A stretch of DNA of 64,000 nucleotides. Origin: Fusarium oxysporum f. sp. lycopersici 4287 (Eukaryota > Ascomycota > Sordariomycetes > Hypocreales > Nectriaceae). The notes under the pieces are model-generated. The model worked only from the letters and a program-made list of their open reading frames with translations. It did no database searches and was not told the origin of the DNA. Positions 12,096 through 23,917 of this stretch are shown here, in pieces; positions within the stretch are counted from its first letter, which is position 1; each line of letters begins with the position of its first letter. A program made the position numbers and the translations under genes. Location: NCBI RefSeq assembly GCF_000149955.1, contig NC_030989.1, forward strand, positions 3,726,505 to 3,790,504. The letters are read 5' to 3'.

Positions 12096-13484
12096 ATGTC
12101 CGCCCCTTCGCCCACTGACTCTGGCAAGTCGGCCAACCCTCTCAAGCGAATTGACAATGAGGGACATGATCTCCCTCCATCTCCCGCTCCGTCAAGCCCT
12201 CGCAATGGTCGCAAACGCTATGCCCTCGCCACCGAACTTGTATACACAGATAGCAAGGACCAATATGGCGCCTCCAGCGTTCCCATCTATCAGTCTGCCA
12301 CTTTCAAGCAGACATCAGCCAGCGGTGGCCAGCAAGAATATGACTACACGCGCTCTGGAAACCCCACCAGAACGCACCTCGAACGACACCTTGCAAAGAT
12401 TATGAACGCTCAGCGAGCGCTGGCTATCAGCTCGGGAATGGGTGCTCTCGATGTCATTACTCGACTACTCCGACCTGGCGATGAGGTTATCACTGGCGAT
12501 GATCTCTACGGTGGCAGCCACCGTCTGCTTACTTACCTAGCTGCCAACCAAGGCATCATTGTTCACCATGTCGACACAACAACCGTTGATAGCGTGCGGG
12601 CACGCCTCTCGGAGAAGACCGCCATGGTTTTGCTAGAGACTCCCACCAATCCTTTGATCAAGGTTGTGGATATTCCATCTATCGCTCGCTTGGCACATGA
12701 AGTCAACCCCAAGGCTCTCGTTGTTGTTGATAACACCATGCTTTCTCCCATGCTGTTCAACCCTCTTGATGTGGGTTGCGACATTGTGTACGAGTCTGGA
12801 ACCAAGTACCTGTCTGGTCACCACGACATTATGGCTGGTGTTATTGCCATGAACGACACTCAGATTGGAGACAAGCTATTCTTTGTCATTAACTCCACGG
12901 GCTGTGGTCTATCACCAAATGACTCTTTCCTGCTTATGCGAGGTGTCAAGACTTTGGCTATTCGAATGGAGAAACAGCAAGCCAACGCTCAAGCCATTGC
13001 AGAGTTTCTCGAGTCCCGTGGTTTCCGTGTTCGATACCCTGGACTCAAATCCCACCCCCAGTACGATCTGCATTGGTCTATGGCTCGCGGTGCTGGCGCT
13101 GTGCTCTCGTTTGAGACTGGTGATCCTGCCGTTTCCGAGCGTATTGTTGAGGCTGCCCGTCTCTGGGCCATCAGCGTCAGTTTTGGCTGTGTCAACAGCT
13201 TGATCAGCATGCCCTGCCAGATGAGCCATGCCAGCATCGACGCCAAGACCCGAGCGGAACGACAAATGCCTGAAGATATCATCAGACTGTGCGTTGGTAT
13301 CGAGGACCCGAATGACCTGATTGAGGATCTTTCTCGCGCTGTAAGTAACGATCATTGCGATATTGGGCAAAACTAACAGACTGTATAGCTGGTTCAGGCT
13401 GGTGCTGTGACCGTGACTTTGGATGGTTTCCATGCTGCTGGCGTAGCCAAGGAGCTTGGAGCAACCCCCCTTGTCATTCAATGA
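12096..13484 (+). CDS. STR3: Cystathionine beta-lyase (PLP enzyme of methionine synthesis)
   Basis: A Cys/Met-metabolism PLP-dependent lyase converting cystathionine to homocysteine. Exons 12096-13340 and 13389-13484 give 446 residues. The fold is complete: the YDYTRSGNPTR substrate/PLP loop, SSGMGALDVITRLL, the DDLYGGSHRLL segment, METPTNP-like LLETPTNPLIK, the cofactor Asp in VVVDNTMLSP, and the Schiff-base Lys in SGTKYLSGHHD. The C-terminal IRLCVGIEDPNDLIEDL is characteristic of the family. A 45-residue hydrophilic N-terminal extension precedes the domain. Beta-lyase rather than gamma-synthase is chosen from overall resemblance to fungal Str3/MetG proteins. An in-frame ATG at 11958 would add 46 residues; the 12096 start matches the usual length better. 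Confidence 0.9.
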
Positions 13485-15449
13485 GCTACAAAAGTATCGC
13501 GAAGAAGGGCCACGAAATAACAGGTCAATCCAATTGAGCCTCAAGGAACATTTTGATTTTTGCAAGCGAATTCGATAGTCTATTGATTACCAGTTCTCTA
13601 CCACCGGACTTGTCATGGTTCTCGACCATTGACGGAGTGGTGGCAAGGGGAAGTTCACCGCCGTATACCGCCTCACCGGCATTTCTATCAATAAAAAGTA
13701 AAGGAAAAGAAAAGGCCTGTATTATCATCTCGAGCCGGCGTTGGCAGGGATGAACCACGGAGTTAGATTTATTTGTTTTGGGAACCTGCAATAGGTTTGA
13801 GACAGATCCAGAAATACGAAAGATTCAAGATCGAACATACCCGTCTGCTGTATCAGAATCTCGTTGATGCTCAAGCATTCTCGACTTGTCTCGTTGATCC
13901 AGGACGCAAACATGTGGCCACCTCCTCTGTCTCTCTTCCCAGGCTTCGGATGATTGTCCTGGGCCGATATGACTAGGCCATCTCTTTTAAGTATGCTGGT
14001 AATCATGGTCAGTGCAAGCCTTGGAACGTGAAGAAGAAAAGGATCCGACCTTGTCGCTTCTCTCCCGCTTATCTCGACTTCATGTGGCATCGCGTTCCTC
14101 CTTTTGCTGTTGCTGGTGGTGAATTTTGGTTTTGGTCAAGGGTATTGCTAGTTCAGAGGTCAGGCACACTGTCGTCCTCTCCACGTTTACCCCCCAGTTT
14201 CTCGAGCATACACTCAGGCGTCTCTTGTACTTCGACAAGCGATATCCTTATGGGTTATGGTCCTGCTGAGCTTCGACCTCAGCTACTTACAGCACGTCCT
14301 TACCACCAGCCTCTCAGTTCATCATCGTCATCATGATAGTCTCGGCATTGATATCTCATCAAGCCGCCCGCATCTGGTTGGCGAAGCTACGCGAGACCTC
14401 CGACCTGAAGATCGCGCTCATGCTGCTTGGGGTATGACAGCGCATCCTCAGGAGAAGGATATTCCATCACATCTCATATTCTACACGTATCACGCACCTC
14501 GTCACGGGCCTGGTCACGTTGGTGTAACGAAATGTGCTCTGGGGAAATCAGAACCAAAGCCGTATAGATATAGGGGTGGCACAGGCGACGGCGGTCGCAC
14601 GGAGTGCTTGATGGTCAGAGTCGGGAGTTGATAGCCTTGGTGTGATTTCTGAGAGTGAATGAGAAAAGAGTGAAGAGTGAAGAGATATCAAAACACTTTC
14701 AACGACACCAACTGAGAATGAAATGGCTGTTGTTAGATGGCAATGTAACACCAAACATCATATTCCAGCAGGACAATATACATACCTAAAACAAAGGTTC
14801 AGAACTCCCCGTCTCATACTCTTAATCTCGTGATAGCCTCATCATAGCACTGTGAGGTACGCCACATAATATAGTATTGCCCTAAGACTATCCCCTGGCG
14901 CCTCTTCTGGTGAAGCACAACACAAACATCGCCTCGATAGCCATACAGGTCAAGCTGCCAGGTATTCTTTATCAGTGATCTAGACTCACCCACGTGCCAG
15001 GGCACGCTTGATCTTGCTCGTCGAACTCTCCTGCCCCCTTGTCCAGTGTTACACGACTGTGAAGGTGGATGTAATCAGATGAAGTAATGGCTCATTTGAT
15101 ATATAATCTCCTTAGCTCACTCCTGATTCGAGGTAAGTCCTGTCTTCCTGTTTTCCTGTCTACTATGTCTCATTGCATCTGTCACTTGTAGGTTGGTCCC
15201 CGAGACCTGCATTGAGATGTCTGAGGTTCGTTCCTACGTGGCTCACCGGTGAAGGAATACGTGGATTTTAACCATCAGCTCAGTAGGCACCATGCGGAGT
15301 GTTACGCTCCGAAACATGCTCACGACTCATATTAGACCCTGAGTACAATTGTTCTTTATTCATATAAGAAACAACAAACTTAAACACAGTCTGCCAAGCT
15401 AAATATATACAAGCGCTCCCTCAAAACTCCGCCAAATGCATATCACAGC
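13485..15449. other. Convergent intergenic region
   Basis: Almost 2 kb between two 3' ends. Several open frames of 60-124 codons occur (for example 14257-14631), but their composition is not protein-like and they show no domain. No tRNA, transposon or repeat is recognisable. A non-coding transcript cannot be excluded. Confidence 0.45.
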
Positions 15450-16934
15450 TCAAGAAAAGTCAAAACGGTCGGGAAGGACAACAGGCGCCACCAAAGTCCA
15501 CGTATACATGCCGTAGCAAACCCAGGCACTGACAATCTTGACCCAGCTCGCAGCGTAGGTGCGGCCAACGGTCGCAAAGTCACCATCCTTGGTAGATTCG
15601 TCAAAGTTCATGGTGAGGAGAGTAGCCACCCAAGCAGTGGCCAAGAAGAAGATGATGTGAAACACTGAGTAACTGTACTGGGTCCTGTTTCGCTCGTCGT
15701 CTCCTGCAGGGGCGTCCCCAGCTTCACTTTCGTCATCGGACAGCAGGGCGTCAGCTGGGAGGCTACCTTCTTCGACAGCTCGGCGCAAAGCCTCGGCTCG
15801 CATTTCCCGCCGAGCACTGGGCTGTTGGGTCACAAGTCCGTGCTCATCGTCGTCGGGCAACTGGATTCCATTCGAGTTGCCAAGTCCGAGACTTTGGGTT
15901 GCGGCTCGTGTGGTAGTGTAAGCAATTGTGAGCAAAGTAACAATTGCACCAATAACAATAGAGGTTGCTCGTGTCCCCTGTCCCTGAATAAGAGGGTTGC
16001 ACTCGTTGTTGGGCTCCATTGACACAGCTGACATAGTCAAGTATGTGCAGTAGACGGCAACCATAGCAGCTTGAGCAAGTCCCGCCTTAGGATTGAACTC
16101 TTGAACAGTAGGGTTGACCGAAATGACCGAGATTCCGAGCCATAGAATCAGGTTGATGGTGATCACAGCCTGGTTCATAGAGCATGAGCCGCGAGCAAAG
16201 AATATGTACTGCACAATAGTCATGGCAAGTGAACCGATATACATGCCCAGAGTAGACCCAATCAGAACGAATCGCCAAACTCTTGAGTCGGTATCCTCGA
16301 TCTGAGCCAAGCAATACTCGGCCCAGTTGTGAGCTAGGTCAACAAGCAAGATGAGTCCGAGTAAAAGGAACAGCATGGCTGCGGCAAAAGCAATGTAGTT
16401 GCCCCAAAACAAGAAGAAGTTGTCAGGAATCAAAAAGGAAAGGACAACAAAGGCGAGCCATGCAATAACCTTGGGGCCCCAGTAGCCGTTCTGAATAGCA
16501 GCACGGGGGTTTTTCGAAGTCGCGACACCAAAGAGTAAACCAGCAAGGATGAGATGGAAGAGACCAAGCGCAAAATTAATTCGGTGAACCGCGAACCAGC
16601 CATGGCATTCACCAGTCGGACAATTAATCGTAACGTAGTCGAGGGTAAGTTTCTGAAGTTTCTTGATAGCCCAAGGCGTGAGCATTATCCATGCGATGAT
16701 CGAGTTAACGAGAAGGAGGAGCGCGTATGCGATACGGGTTGCGATACTATTGCCGCATTTGCCGCAGGCGCTGCAGACCATGGAGCAGGTCGCAGCGCCG
16801 CAACAACTGGCAGCAAAGGAGGCAATCTGATGAGATTATTAGCGATCGCAGGAGAAGAGAATTGGAAAGGGTGGGTAACATACGGTACCAATGCTGGGTA
16901 CCGCCAGAAGCGGCAAAGACAAGAGAGCACCCAT
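15450..16934 (-). CDS. TMS1: Tms1/Serinc family multi-pass membrane protein
   Basis: A serine-incorporator (Serinc/TMS1) family protein of endomembranes, proposed to aid serine incorporation into membrane lipids. Exons 16884-16934 and 15450-16826 give 475 residues. The N-terminus has the typical Cys-rich stretch after MGALLSLPLL (ASCCGAATCSMVCSACGKCG). About ten hydrophobic spans follow, with family motifs LTPWAIKKL, IPDNFFLFWGNY and MNFDESTKDG. A hydrophilic loop of about 60 residues (RREMRAEALRRAVEEG, then an acidic DDESEAGDAPAGDD) lies before the last two spans. The 51-nt first coding exon was chosen because it restores the conserved N-terminus. Confidence 0.93.
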
Positions 16935-17725
16935 TGCGACGGCGCGCGATGAGGTTGTTGGCGTCTAGTTGAAGTCAAGGTTGGTGGATTCTTGGTATAT
17001 AAGGTTTCGTGAGAGATCAAGCAAAGCAAAGAGACCAGAATCGGTGTCGTGAATCACCCTTTGGAATGGTGCCTAATCTGTCTAGAGCCTGTTGACGATG
17101 TTGGAGATGGCAGGATGCATGAGGCTACAATCAAGAGTGTCCACGTGAGATTACGTCGTCAGGGAAAGCCGAAGAACGGAGTGGGTACTCGGAATATGTG
17201 GCTTGACATCTATAATGTGGCTGTGCTCTCCCCGGCATTCGGCCCCAGTATCATGCATAATTACTCACAAGGGCTAGTCTCGGGATCTTCTCCGCGTTCA
17301 GTTGTACATTGTTCGTCCCTGACTCCCTGTTATCATTGATCAGTCAATCAACCTCCCTCCACTCCCGTCCCGACTACCTACCTACGTGAGCGAGCCACGA
17401 GATGCTCCATAGTATTCGTCTCCCCTAACTAATTCATTTGTTCCTGACCTTATCAATATCCGAAATATTCCTTTATTCCTTATCCTACCTTACCTTAGCC
17501 ACGTGTGCTACGTTGGGTACTCTTCTTACATCAGGAGTTTCCTATCTCTCTCTTTCTGTCCTCCCCCATTATCATCCAGCAATTGGGTCAGCATCATCCT
17601 CACTGGTCAAATGTTAACTTTATCTTCATAGAAGCGCGTCCCCTCATCTTCAAACTACCTTAGATCATACTCAGTCACTCGACTATCATTTAATTAGCCT
17701 TATTTATTTTGTTTTTGTCGTCAAG
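16935..17725. other. Divergent promoter region TMS1/MFS transporter
   Basis: About 790 bp. It is pyrimidine-rich near 17,350-17,700, as expected for a fungal core promoter and leader. No other gene is seen. Confidence 0.5.
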
Positions 17726-19605
17726 ATGCATCAAGACCAGCAACAAAGCCTTTTTCAGGCCCGTATTATCGCCAGCATTGCAGCTACTATCTTATCCCTG
17801 GCTTGTGGTACCAATGTCGGTCTTTTTTCAACAGCTCTATCATTGTTGAGTGAGGTGTCTAACAGCAACTTATAGTATGTCTACTCAGCTTGGCTCCGCA
17901 ATTCGCAGAACGACTCAAGCTGTCGTCTACAGAGAGTAACCTGATCGGCCTGGCTGGCAACCTGGGAATGTACACCTTGGGAATGCCCATCGGCATATTC
18001 GTTGACCATCGTGGTCCTCGACCTGCTGTTCTTGGTGGAGCTATATTTATGCTCTTTGGCTACTTTCCACTACATCAAGCCTACCATCGTGGATCAGGAT
18101 CAGTCATGTTGATGTGTCTCTTCTCTTATATGACCGGCTTAGGTGGTTGTATGGCATTCGCTGCTGCTGTCAAGACGTCTGCTCTCAACTGGCCCAACCA
18201 TCGTGGAACCGCCACAGCCTTTCCTCTGGCCGCCTTTGGTCTAAGCGCCTTCTTTTTCTCCTTCATTGGCGCAGTCTTCTTCCCTGGAGACCCCAGTGCT
18301 TTCCTTGAGCTTCTCGCTTGGGGCACATTTGGCCTTACTTTTGGCAGCTTCTTCTTCCTCAAGGTCCATCACGAACAAGCTGAGTACGAGGCTGTACCTG
18401 CTTCGGACGAAACCCCAAGTATTCCTTCTACCGACCCCCAGCAACTCCGAGCAGGCTCTTCCGACGAACCAAAGCCCTACCGCTCGTCTCGAGCGGAGGA
18501 CGAACCCGGTATGTTGACTAATTCCAGTAGTAATAGCACCTACACCAGCACCAACACAATTACGAGCTCCCACGCACCCGCTGTAGCATCCTCATCAACC
18601 GCACCCGCCGACGCCCCAGATCGGACGGGCTCTCATGGAATATCATTTGCGCCTGAATTTGGCCTTGTGGTCGCCCCCGAGAATCCCGAAGACCTCGAGG
18701 TTGGCGAGACGTCCCCCCTGATATCTCGACCTGGACAGCCCCCTCTTGAAAACAGTGATATTAATAGCGGTGGACCTCATCATGTAGACATCCGGGGTCT
18801 TGCTCTCGTGCGCAGTGTCAGTTTTTGGCACCTTTTTGTCATCATGGCTATTTTGGCTGGTGTTGGTCTCATGACCATCAAGTATGATTAGCTCCCATCG
18901 CTTTTCGGAGTGCTCAGCTGACCATGTCTCAAGCAACATCGGCAACGACGCCAAGGCTCTTTGGAAACAATATGACAAAAATGTCACTGACGAATTTCTC
19001 GTTCATCGGCAACAAATGCATGTATCGACTCTTTCTATTTGCAGTTTCTTGGGTAGACTATTGAGTGGTGAGTCGCATTAGTAAACCCAGGCTTGTTTCC
19101 CCAGTTCTAACCATAGTCTTTAGGCGTGGGTTCGGACTTTTTGGTGAACAAGCTTCACGCCAGCAGGCTCTGGTGTCTTGTCGTCGCTTGCGCAGTCTTC
19201 ATCTTCGCTCAAGTGTGTGCATTGAATATTGAGAACCCACAACTCCTCGGGCTAGTTTCGGGTCCATCAGGACTCGCCTATGGCTTCCTATTCGGCGTAT
19301 CTCCTTCTCTTGTCGCCGAAATGTTTGGCGTTCGGGGATTAAGCCAAAACTGGGGCTTTTTGACCATGGCTCCCGTCATTTCGTCCAACATTTTTAATAT
19401 CTTTTATGGCAAAATCTATGACCAGCATAGTGTTGTTGGACCAGACGGTGAGCGTTTCTGCTCAGTTGGACTCGAATGCTATCGCTCAGCTTACTGGGTT
19501 ACCCTCATCTCCTGCTGCGCGGGAACGGGTATCACTCTTTGGGCGATCCGTCACCGACATAATAAATATCTCAGAGCAATGGATAAGGGCGACGAAGAGG
19601 ATTAG
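17726..19605 (+). CDS. Nodulin-like MFS transporter (YMR155W-like)
   Basis: A major-facilitator membrane transporter of the nodulin-like/YMR155W group; substrate unknown. Clear exons are about 17876-18881, 18934-19067 and 19124-19605, with a first exon starting at 17726 (MHQDQQQSLFQARIIAS). The body shows MFS features: GLAGNLGMYTLGMPIGIFVD, DHRGPRPAVLGG, AAVKTSALNWPNHRGTATAF and, in the second half, GPSGLAYGFLFGVSPSLVAE. A disordered Ser/Thr-rich loop of about 130 residues separates the two halves. The junction of exons 1 and 2 is problematic. The reading that gives the expected YVYSAW before APQFAERL is one G short (near 17891-17893). Frame-preserving alternatives use weak donors at 17808 or 17820 and read VCLLSLAPQ instead. 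This is either a real or assembly single-base deletion, or unusual splicing. Confidence 0.82.
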
Positions 19606-20384
19606 GAGTGCTCAATTGTGGCACATGCTGAAGTTCGTGTCTTTTGCCTCATCATGGCGGCATTCCACTACATGGTACCTGGAGCTTCAACGGCGTTTAG
19701 GAAGGAATTCTCCTGAACGTAGGATTACAATCGGGACATTAGACGAGAAGATAGACTGGCGTTTCACTTTCACAATTAGGCAATAACATGAAGATTATCA
19801 TGGACAAAGTCTCATTGGAGATTTAGATGCAAATCAAAGTTTACTGTTTGATGATTGATGATGCCTCGTTCACATATCCAAGGTCTTATTTCACAATCAT
19901 CAAAACGAGGCTCGACATTAGAATTAATCCACCATCATGTCATTTCTAAGAATGGCAACGTTTGAACAAGAACCAAAGCCAAAATAGGCAAAGGTGACTG
20001 ACACCCTGCAAATGAAGCCAGGCTCTTCCAACCTTCCCTTTATTGTGCCATCTACCCATAAAACGCCGAACAAATGCTCATGTCGTGGACTGGTGCTGAC
20101 AGGAGGCGTACAACGCTGTCTATCAGCAGATGCTCAGCAGACGTTGATTCCAGAACCATGCAAAATAAATAGGTATTACCGGGCAAGCCCGCGCTGCAAA
20201 CCAACCAGGAAGAATAATAATTCGTGAGAACAGAAAACAAAGTAGGTAGTGTATGGTTCGCCAAATGGTCGTGCCTTGTTGAAGTAATGACAATGCTACG
20301 TGGTGATACGCACGAAAGCGTGGCAACAGGAGACGTTATGATCCACGATATGATCGTGGTCATCGAGTCCTTCATAAAGAAGCC
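19606..20384. other. Convergent intergenic region
   Basis: About 780 bp between the MFS and bst1 3' ends. Nothing beyond short chance open frames is seen. Confidence 0.5.
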
Positions 20385-23300
20385 TTAGACTTTTTGTGTT
20401 CCTCTGTTGGGGCTACTTTCAAAAATTGCGCCGAGACCGCTTAGGGAGAAGGGGTCCCTTAGTAGAATGCAACACGACCAGCCAAGCAGCAATGATGTTT
20501 CACCAAGTAGTGAAGCATATACGCGTGAGAGATCCCGTACATGGCGGGCGTAAAGCGCAAGTCGCGAAAAAGAAGCAGGCTCCGTTACATAACCCAAAAA
20601 AGTCTACCAACTTGGGGGGCACCATCTTTGCCTGGTTGTCAGATTCTCCACGAGAAGGATGAAGGGCATTATTGAAAGAACATTATGGTGTGAAGAAAAT
20701 GGCGTGAGCCAATGAACAGCCAAGTTGCGAATCCATACTGCTAGGATGGGTAGATTGATTGGGAGAATCCACAGCATTAGGAGCAGGACAGAGTGTGCAT
20801 AATGGTAGTAATTCGAGTTTGCATCCGAAGGGGCAGTTTCATTGATACGAAGAGCTCGTATCACCGTGAAAAGCTGCACCAAGCATGCCACCAGATAGGC
20901 AAATTGGTAGGGAATGAATGTCCAGACCAGGAACAACAGAATGGCTGTAGTGATCATACGCCTCTTGGGAGTTGACGGGACGAATGCAGGTGTTCTCGCT
21001 ACACCATCATCTTCAGCTCCGCTTGAGAGGGGGAGTAGGGTTAGTGCCCAATAAAGGAAGCCAAGGACATGCGTGAAGGCTTTGGTCATGTAGTGAACCA
21101 TGGCACAAACTCCAATGCAAACGACACCAATCAGGGGGACAAGAAACCAGAAGAAGGGATCGTCCGTCCCAATAAGAATGTCGTGGCGATGAAAGTCAAT
21201 GGATAAGGGTGCAGCAGGCGCTTGGTACCACCATCTGCCGAGCCAGGTAGCTGGAACTCCTTCCATTGACATCGACAAGAGCGTCAGAGATACAAGCAGT
21301 AGCGGTATCGACTGGCGAAGACACAAATCCAGACTCTGTGAGAATGAGATGAAAATCCCTGAGCTGTCGTAAACGCGGAACTGCTTGCGCAAAACGAGAG
21401 CAACCGTTAACATAGGGAAAGCGGCAAAGACAGTTCGGTACCTCATGTAGAGCTTGCCGAGGCTGCCCCAGAAATCAGGCTTGATCTGAAGGTGAATACT
21501 TGAGCCGCATGAAGGATCTGTCCAAACTTGGAACGTAACCCCCTTCTCAGCCCCAGATCCCAGCGAGGGGGGAAGATAGGGAGCCACGCCATGCAAACTG
21601 ACATCGACAGATTGAGCGTTCACAAAATACTTGGACTCGTATGGCTGATCAAGATATTGTCGAACCAAAGGGCTGAAGAGGACCTTTTCAGCTTGGCAAT
21701 GGGGACTTGTGATTTCCAGCTTGTAGGCAAGAAGAGCTGACTGCAACGAGGCGATGTTGACCTCTGTAGTCAGAGGCCGGTTTGCAGGCAGGTCCACGGT
21801 GATTCCAGATAAAAGTAATTTCGCTAGACTAGCGTCTTCTTTCTTCGAAAACGCAGACTGATCGCTGAACTCTGCAATCAAGAAACTGCGCGTGCTTGAA
21901 ACAGACTTCTCTATAATAGCCACAAATTGGTGATCGGGTAGCTGGTCGAGATCATATTGAAGGTATGAGAAAGGGACAATTTCTCGCTCTCGGTCGAGGT
22001 AGAAAGGATATCTTGACGAGGATGTGGATGCAGGCAGCAGAATACGGTCTGATGCAGCGTTCTTACAAGCAAGCCTTGTCGAGCCGCTATCATCGGTCGA
22101 GAGATCAATTTGGAATGGATACAGCGATGTGGCTTGCCCAGACTGGAAGGGAAATACGCTGCAGAACAAGACTTCCACCTTGCCATTTTCACCAGCTTCG
22201 TCTAAAGAAGCATCCGTAAGAACGGTGAACCGTTTGACCTCGGGAGATCCTTGAGGTGGGATGGGAAGCAGATGGGCTCGAGGCTTCGGCTGCTGGCCGA
22301 TTTGACTAAGGACGAGCCGCTGTCCTGCTGGAAGAATCGAGTTTGAGTCGTCGCTCAATGTCAGAAGAGTGGTGGCTTCTTTCAGTGGCAAGTCCTTTTC
22401 CATAGTTGGCTCCATTCCTGTCAAGAATCGCTTTTTGAAAGTCTTCATTCGATCAGCTCGCGGCTTGGTTTGCGATCCTCGATGAACATTGACAATATCA
22501 TAAAGAGTCTTGGTGATAACTTTCCGAAACTGGTCGCACCAAAGAATAGCCTGGTGGTCCATACTTGTCCAGACAGTCGGTATACCGGTTGTGAAGACAG
22601 TGAAACCATGTGTCGGAGGAACCAGAGACTCGAGACTTGCATAATCTGAAGGAACCACCGTGTCTAACCCGCCACCGGCGATCCAAATCAGAGTAACATG
22701 CCACAGAGGTTTGTTGTTCGCTCATTTTTGCGATAAGCCTGACATTAATAATTCGATGAACTCATCGTAAATTTGAACNNNNNNNNNNNNNNNNNNNNNN
22801 NNNNNNNNNNNNNNNNNNNNNNNNNNNNNNNNNNNNNNNNNNNNNNNNNNNNNNNNNNNNNNNNNNNNNNNNNNNNNNNNNNNNNNNNNNNNNNNNNNNN
22901 NNNNNNNNNNNNNNNNNNNNNNNNNNNNNNNNNNNNNNNNNNNNNNNNNNNNNNNNNNNNNNNNNNNNNNNNNNNNNNNNNNNNNNNNNNNNNNNNNNTT
23001 CAGAGTGTCCCAAAACAATAACTGATGTCGGATCAGGGAGATGGCTCTCTCGAGTTGCGCGTTGGGGGTCAGAGTAAAGCGACAAGATGTAGCGAACAGC
23101 TTCATTGAGATATTCGGCTTGGTCGAGTAGCGTCTGGCCATGAAATGCTGTGATATCCTCGTTGAAATCCACGGTAAAGAAGTCTAGACTCCGGATGCCG
23201 GCATCAAGAGCGCCATGATCGTGCTGAAGGTTATTGTGAAAGTAATTTGCTGCTTCGGCAGCGATTGGACGGACCTGCTTATAGCTGCCTGCGTTTCCGG

Positions 23301-23917
23301 GGATGAACAAGACAGGGATGCCCAGAAGCTATCAACGTGCGAGTTTAGTTGCCAAACGAACGAGATGCTGGGCGAAAGACGCTTCGACGTACCTTGTCCG
23401 GTGGCTCTATGCCTTGTTCTCGATACAGATACAACGAATACTTGGTTGCAAAGCGTGTATGTTCCGTATCAAACTCGGTGAAGCGCACATATGATGGGCG
23501 CATGTACGACATCCGGCAACCCTTTGGATCGAGTTGACTGGTCACAAGAGACCTTAGGATACTGATAAGGATGACGATACCCAATGCAGAAGTGAGCAAG
23601 ACAACGATGGAGAAGCGTGGACGGGGTATGCGTCGATTCGGCGACGGAGACTGCGTCGGTGTCCTAGCCAGAGCCATGTCGGGGGTGGATGGTGCTGCAA
23701 GAGAGGTGGGCTTCAGGGCGGTCGTTTGACGAGGCTCTTCGCGAGGCTGGCCGTTTCTGCCATTGCGATCGTTGGAGGGCTTCCAATTGAGACTACTCGG
23801 TCTTCGAGCTCGTGCGGATGATGTGCGCGTTTTCGAATTAGGATCGGGGTCGGGAATATCGGAGTCGAGGGAGGATTCGTCACCGTCATCGGCCGACCCG
23901 GAGGAGCGCCTCTTCAT
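20385..23917 (-). pseudogene. bst1: GPI inositol-deacylase Bst1/PGAP1, interrupted (assembly errors or decay)
   Basis: Bst1 removes the acyl chain from the GPI inositol in the ER, needed for export and quality control of GPI proteins. Exon 1 is 23393-23917 (175 codons, one membrane anchor after residue 105) and exon 2 starts at 23328 ([21 protein letters not shown]). The lipase nucleophile elbow is reached (VIVLGHS) when the sequence enters a 220-base N run. Just beyond the gap the frame meets TGA at 22722-22724, directly before conserved ANNKPLWHVTL; a Trp is expected there. A long intact frame then runs to 20604 with multiple membrane spans. At the 3' end, recognisable Bst1 pieces continue in shifting frames: ILLVENLTT, then KMVPPKLVDFFG, then MYGISHAYMLHYLV, then IIAAWLVVLHSTKGP, then SLSGLGAIFES, ending near 20385. 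Shifts lie at about 20625-20634, 20543-20550, 20498-20500 and 20451-20454. Several fall in A or C runs, which favours sequencing error over decay. Confidence 0.85.
22779..22998. other. Assembly gap (220 N)
   Basis: A run of 220 unknown bases inside bst1, just after the catalytic GHS motif. Both flanks depart from the family sequence: the residue after GHS is Glu rather than Met, and the other flank carries a stop codon. Low-quality gap edges are likely. Confidence 0.99.

Noticed and set aside
14257..14631. 124-codon open frame downstream of cystathionine beta-lyase
   Set aside because: Composition is not protein-like and no domain is seen.
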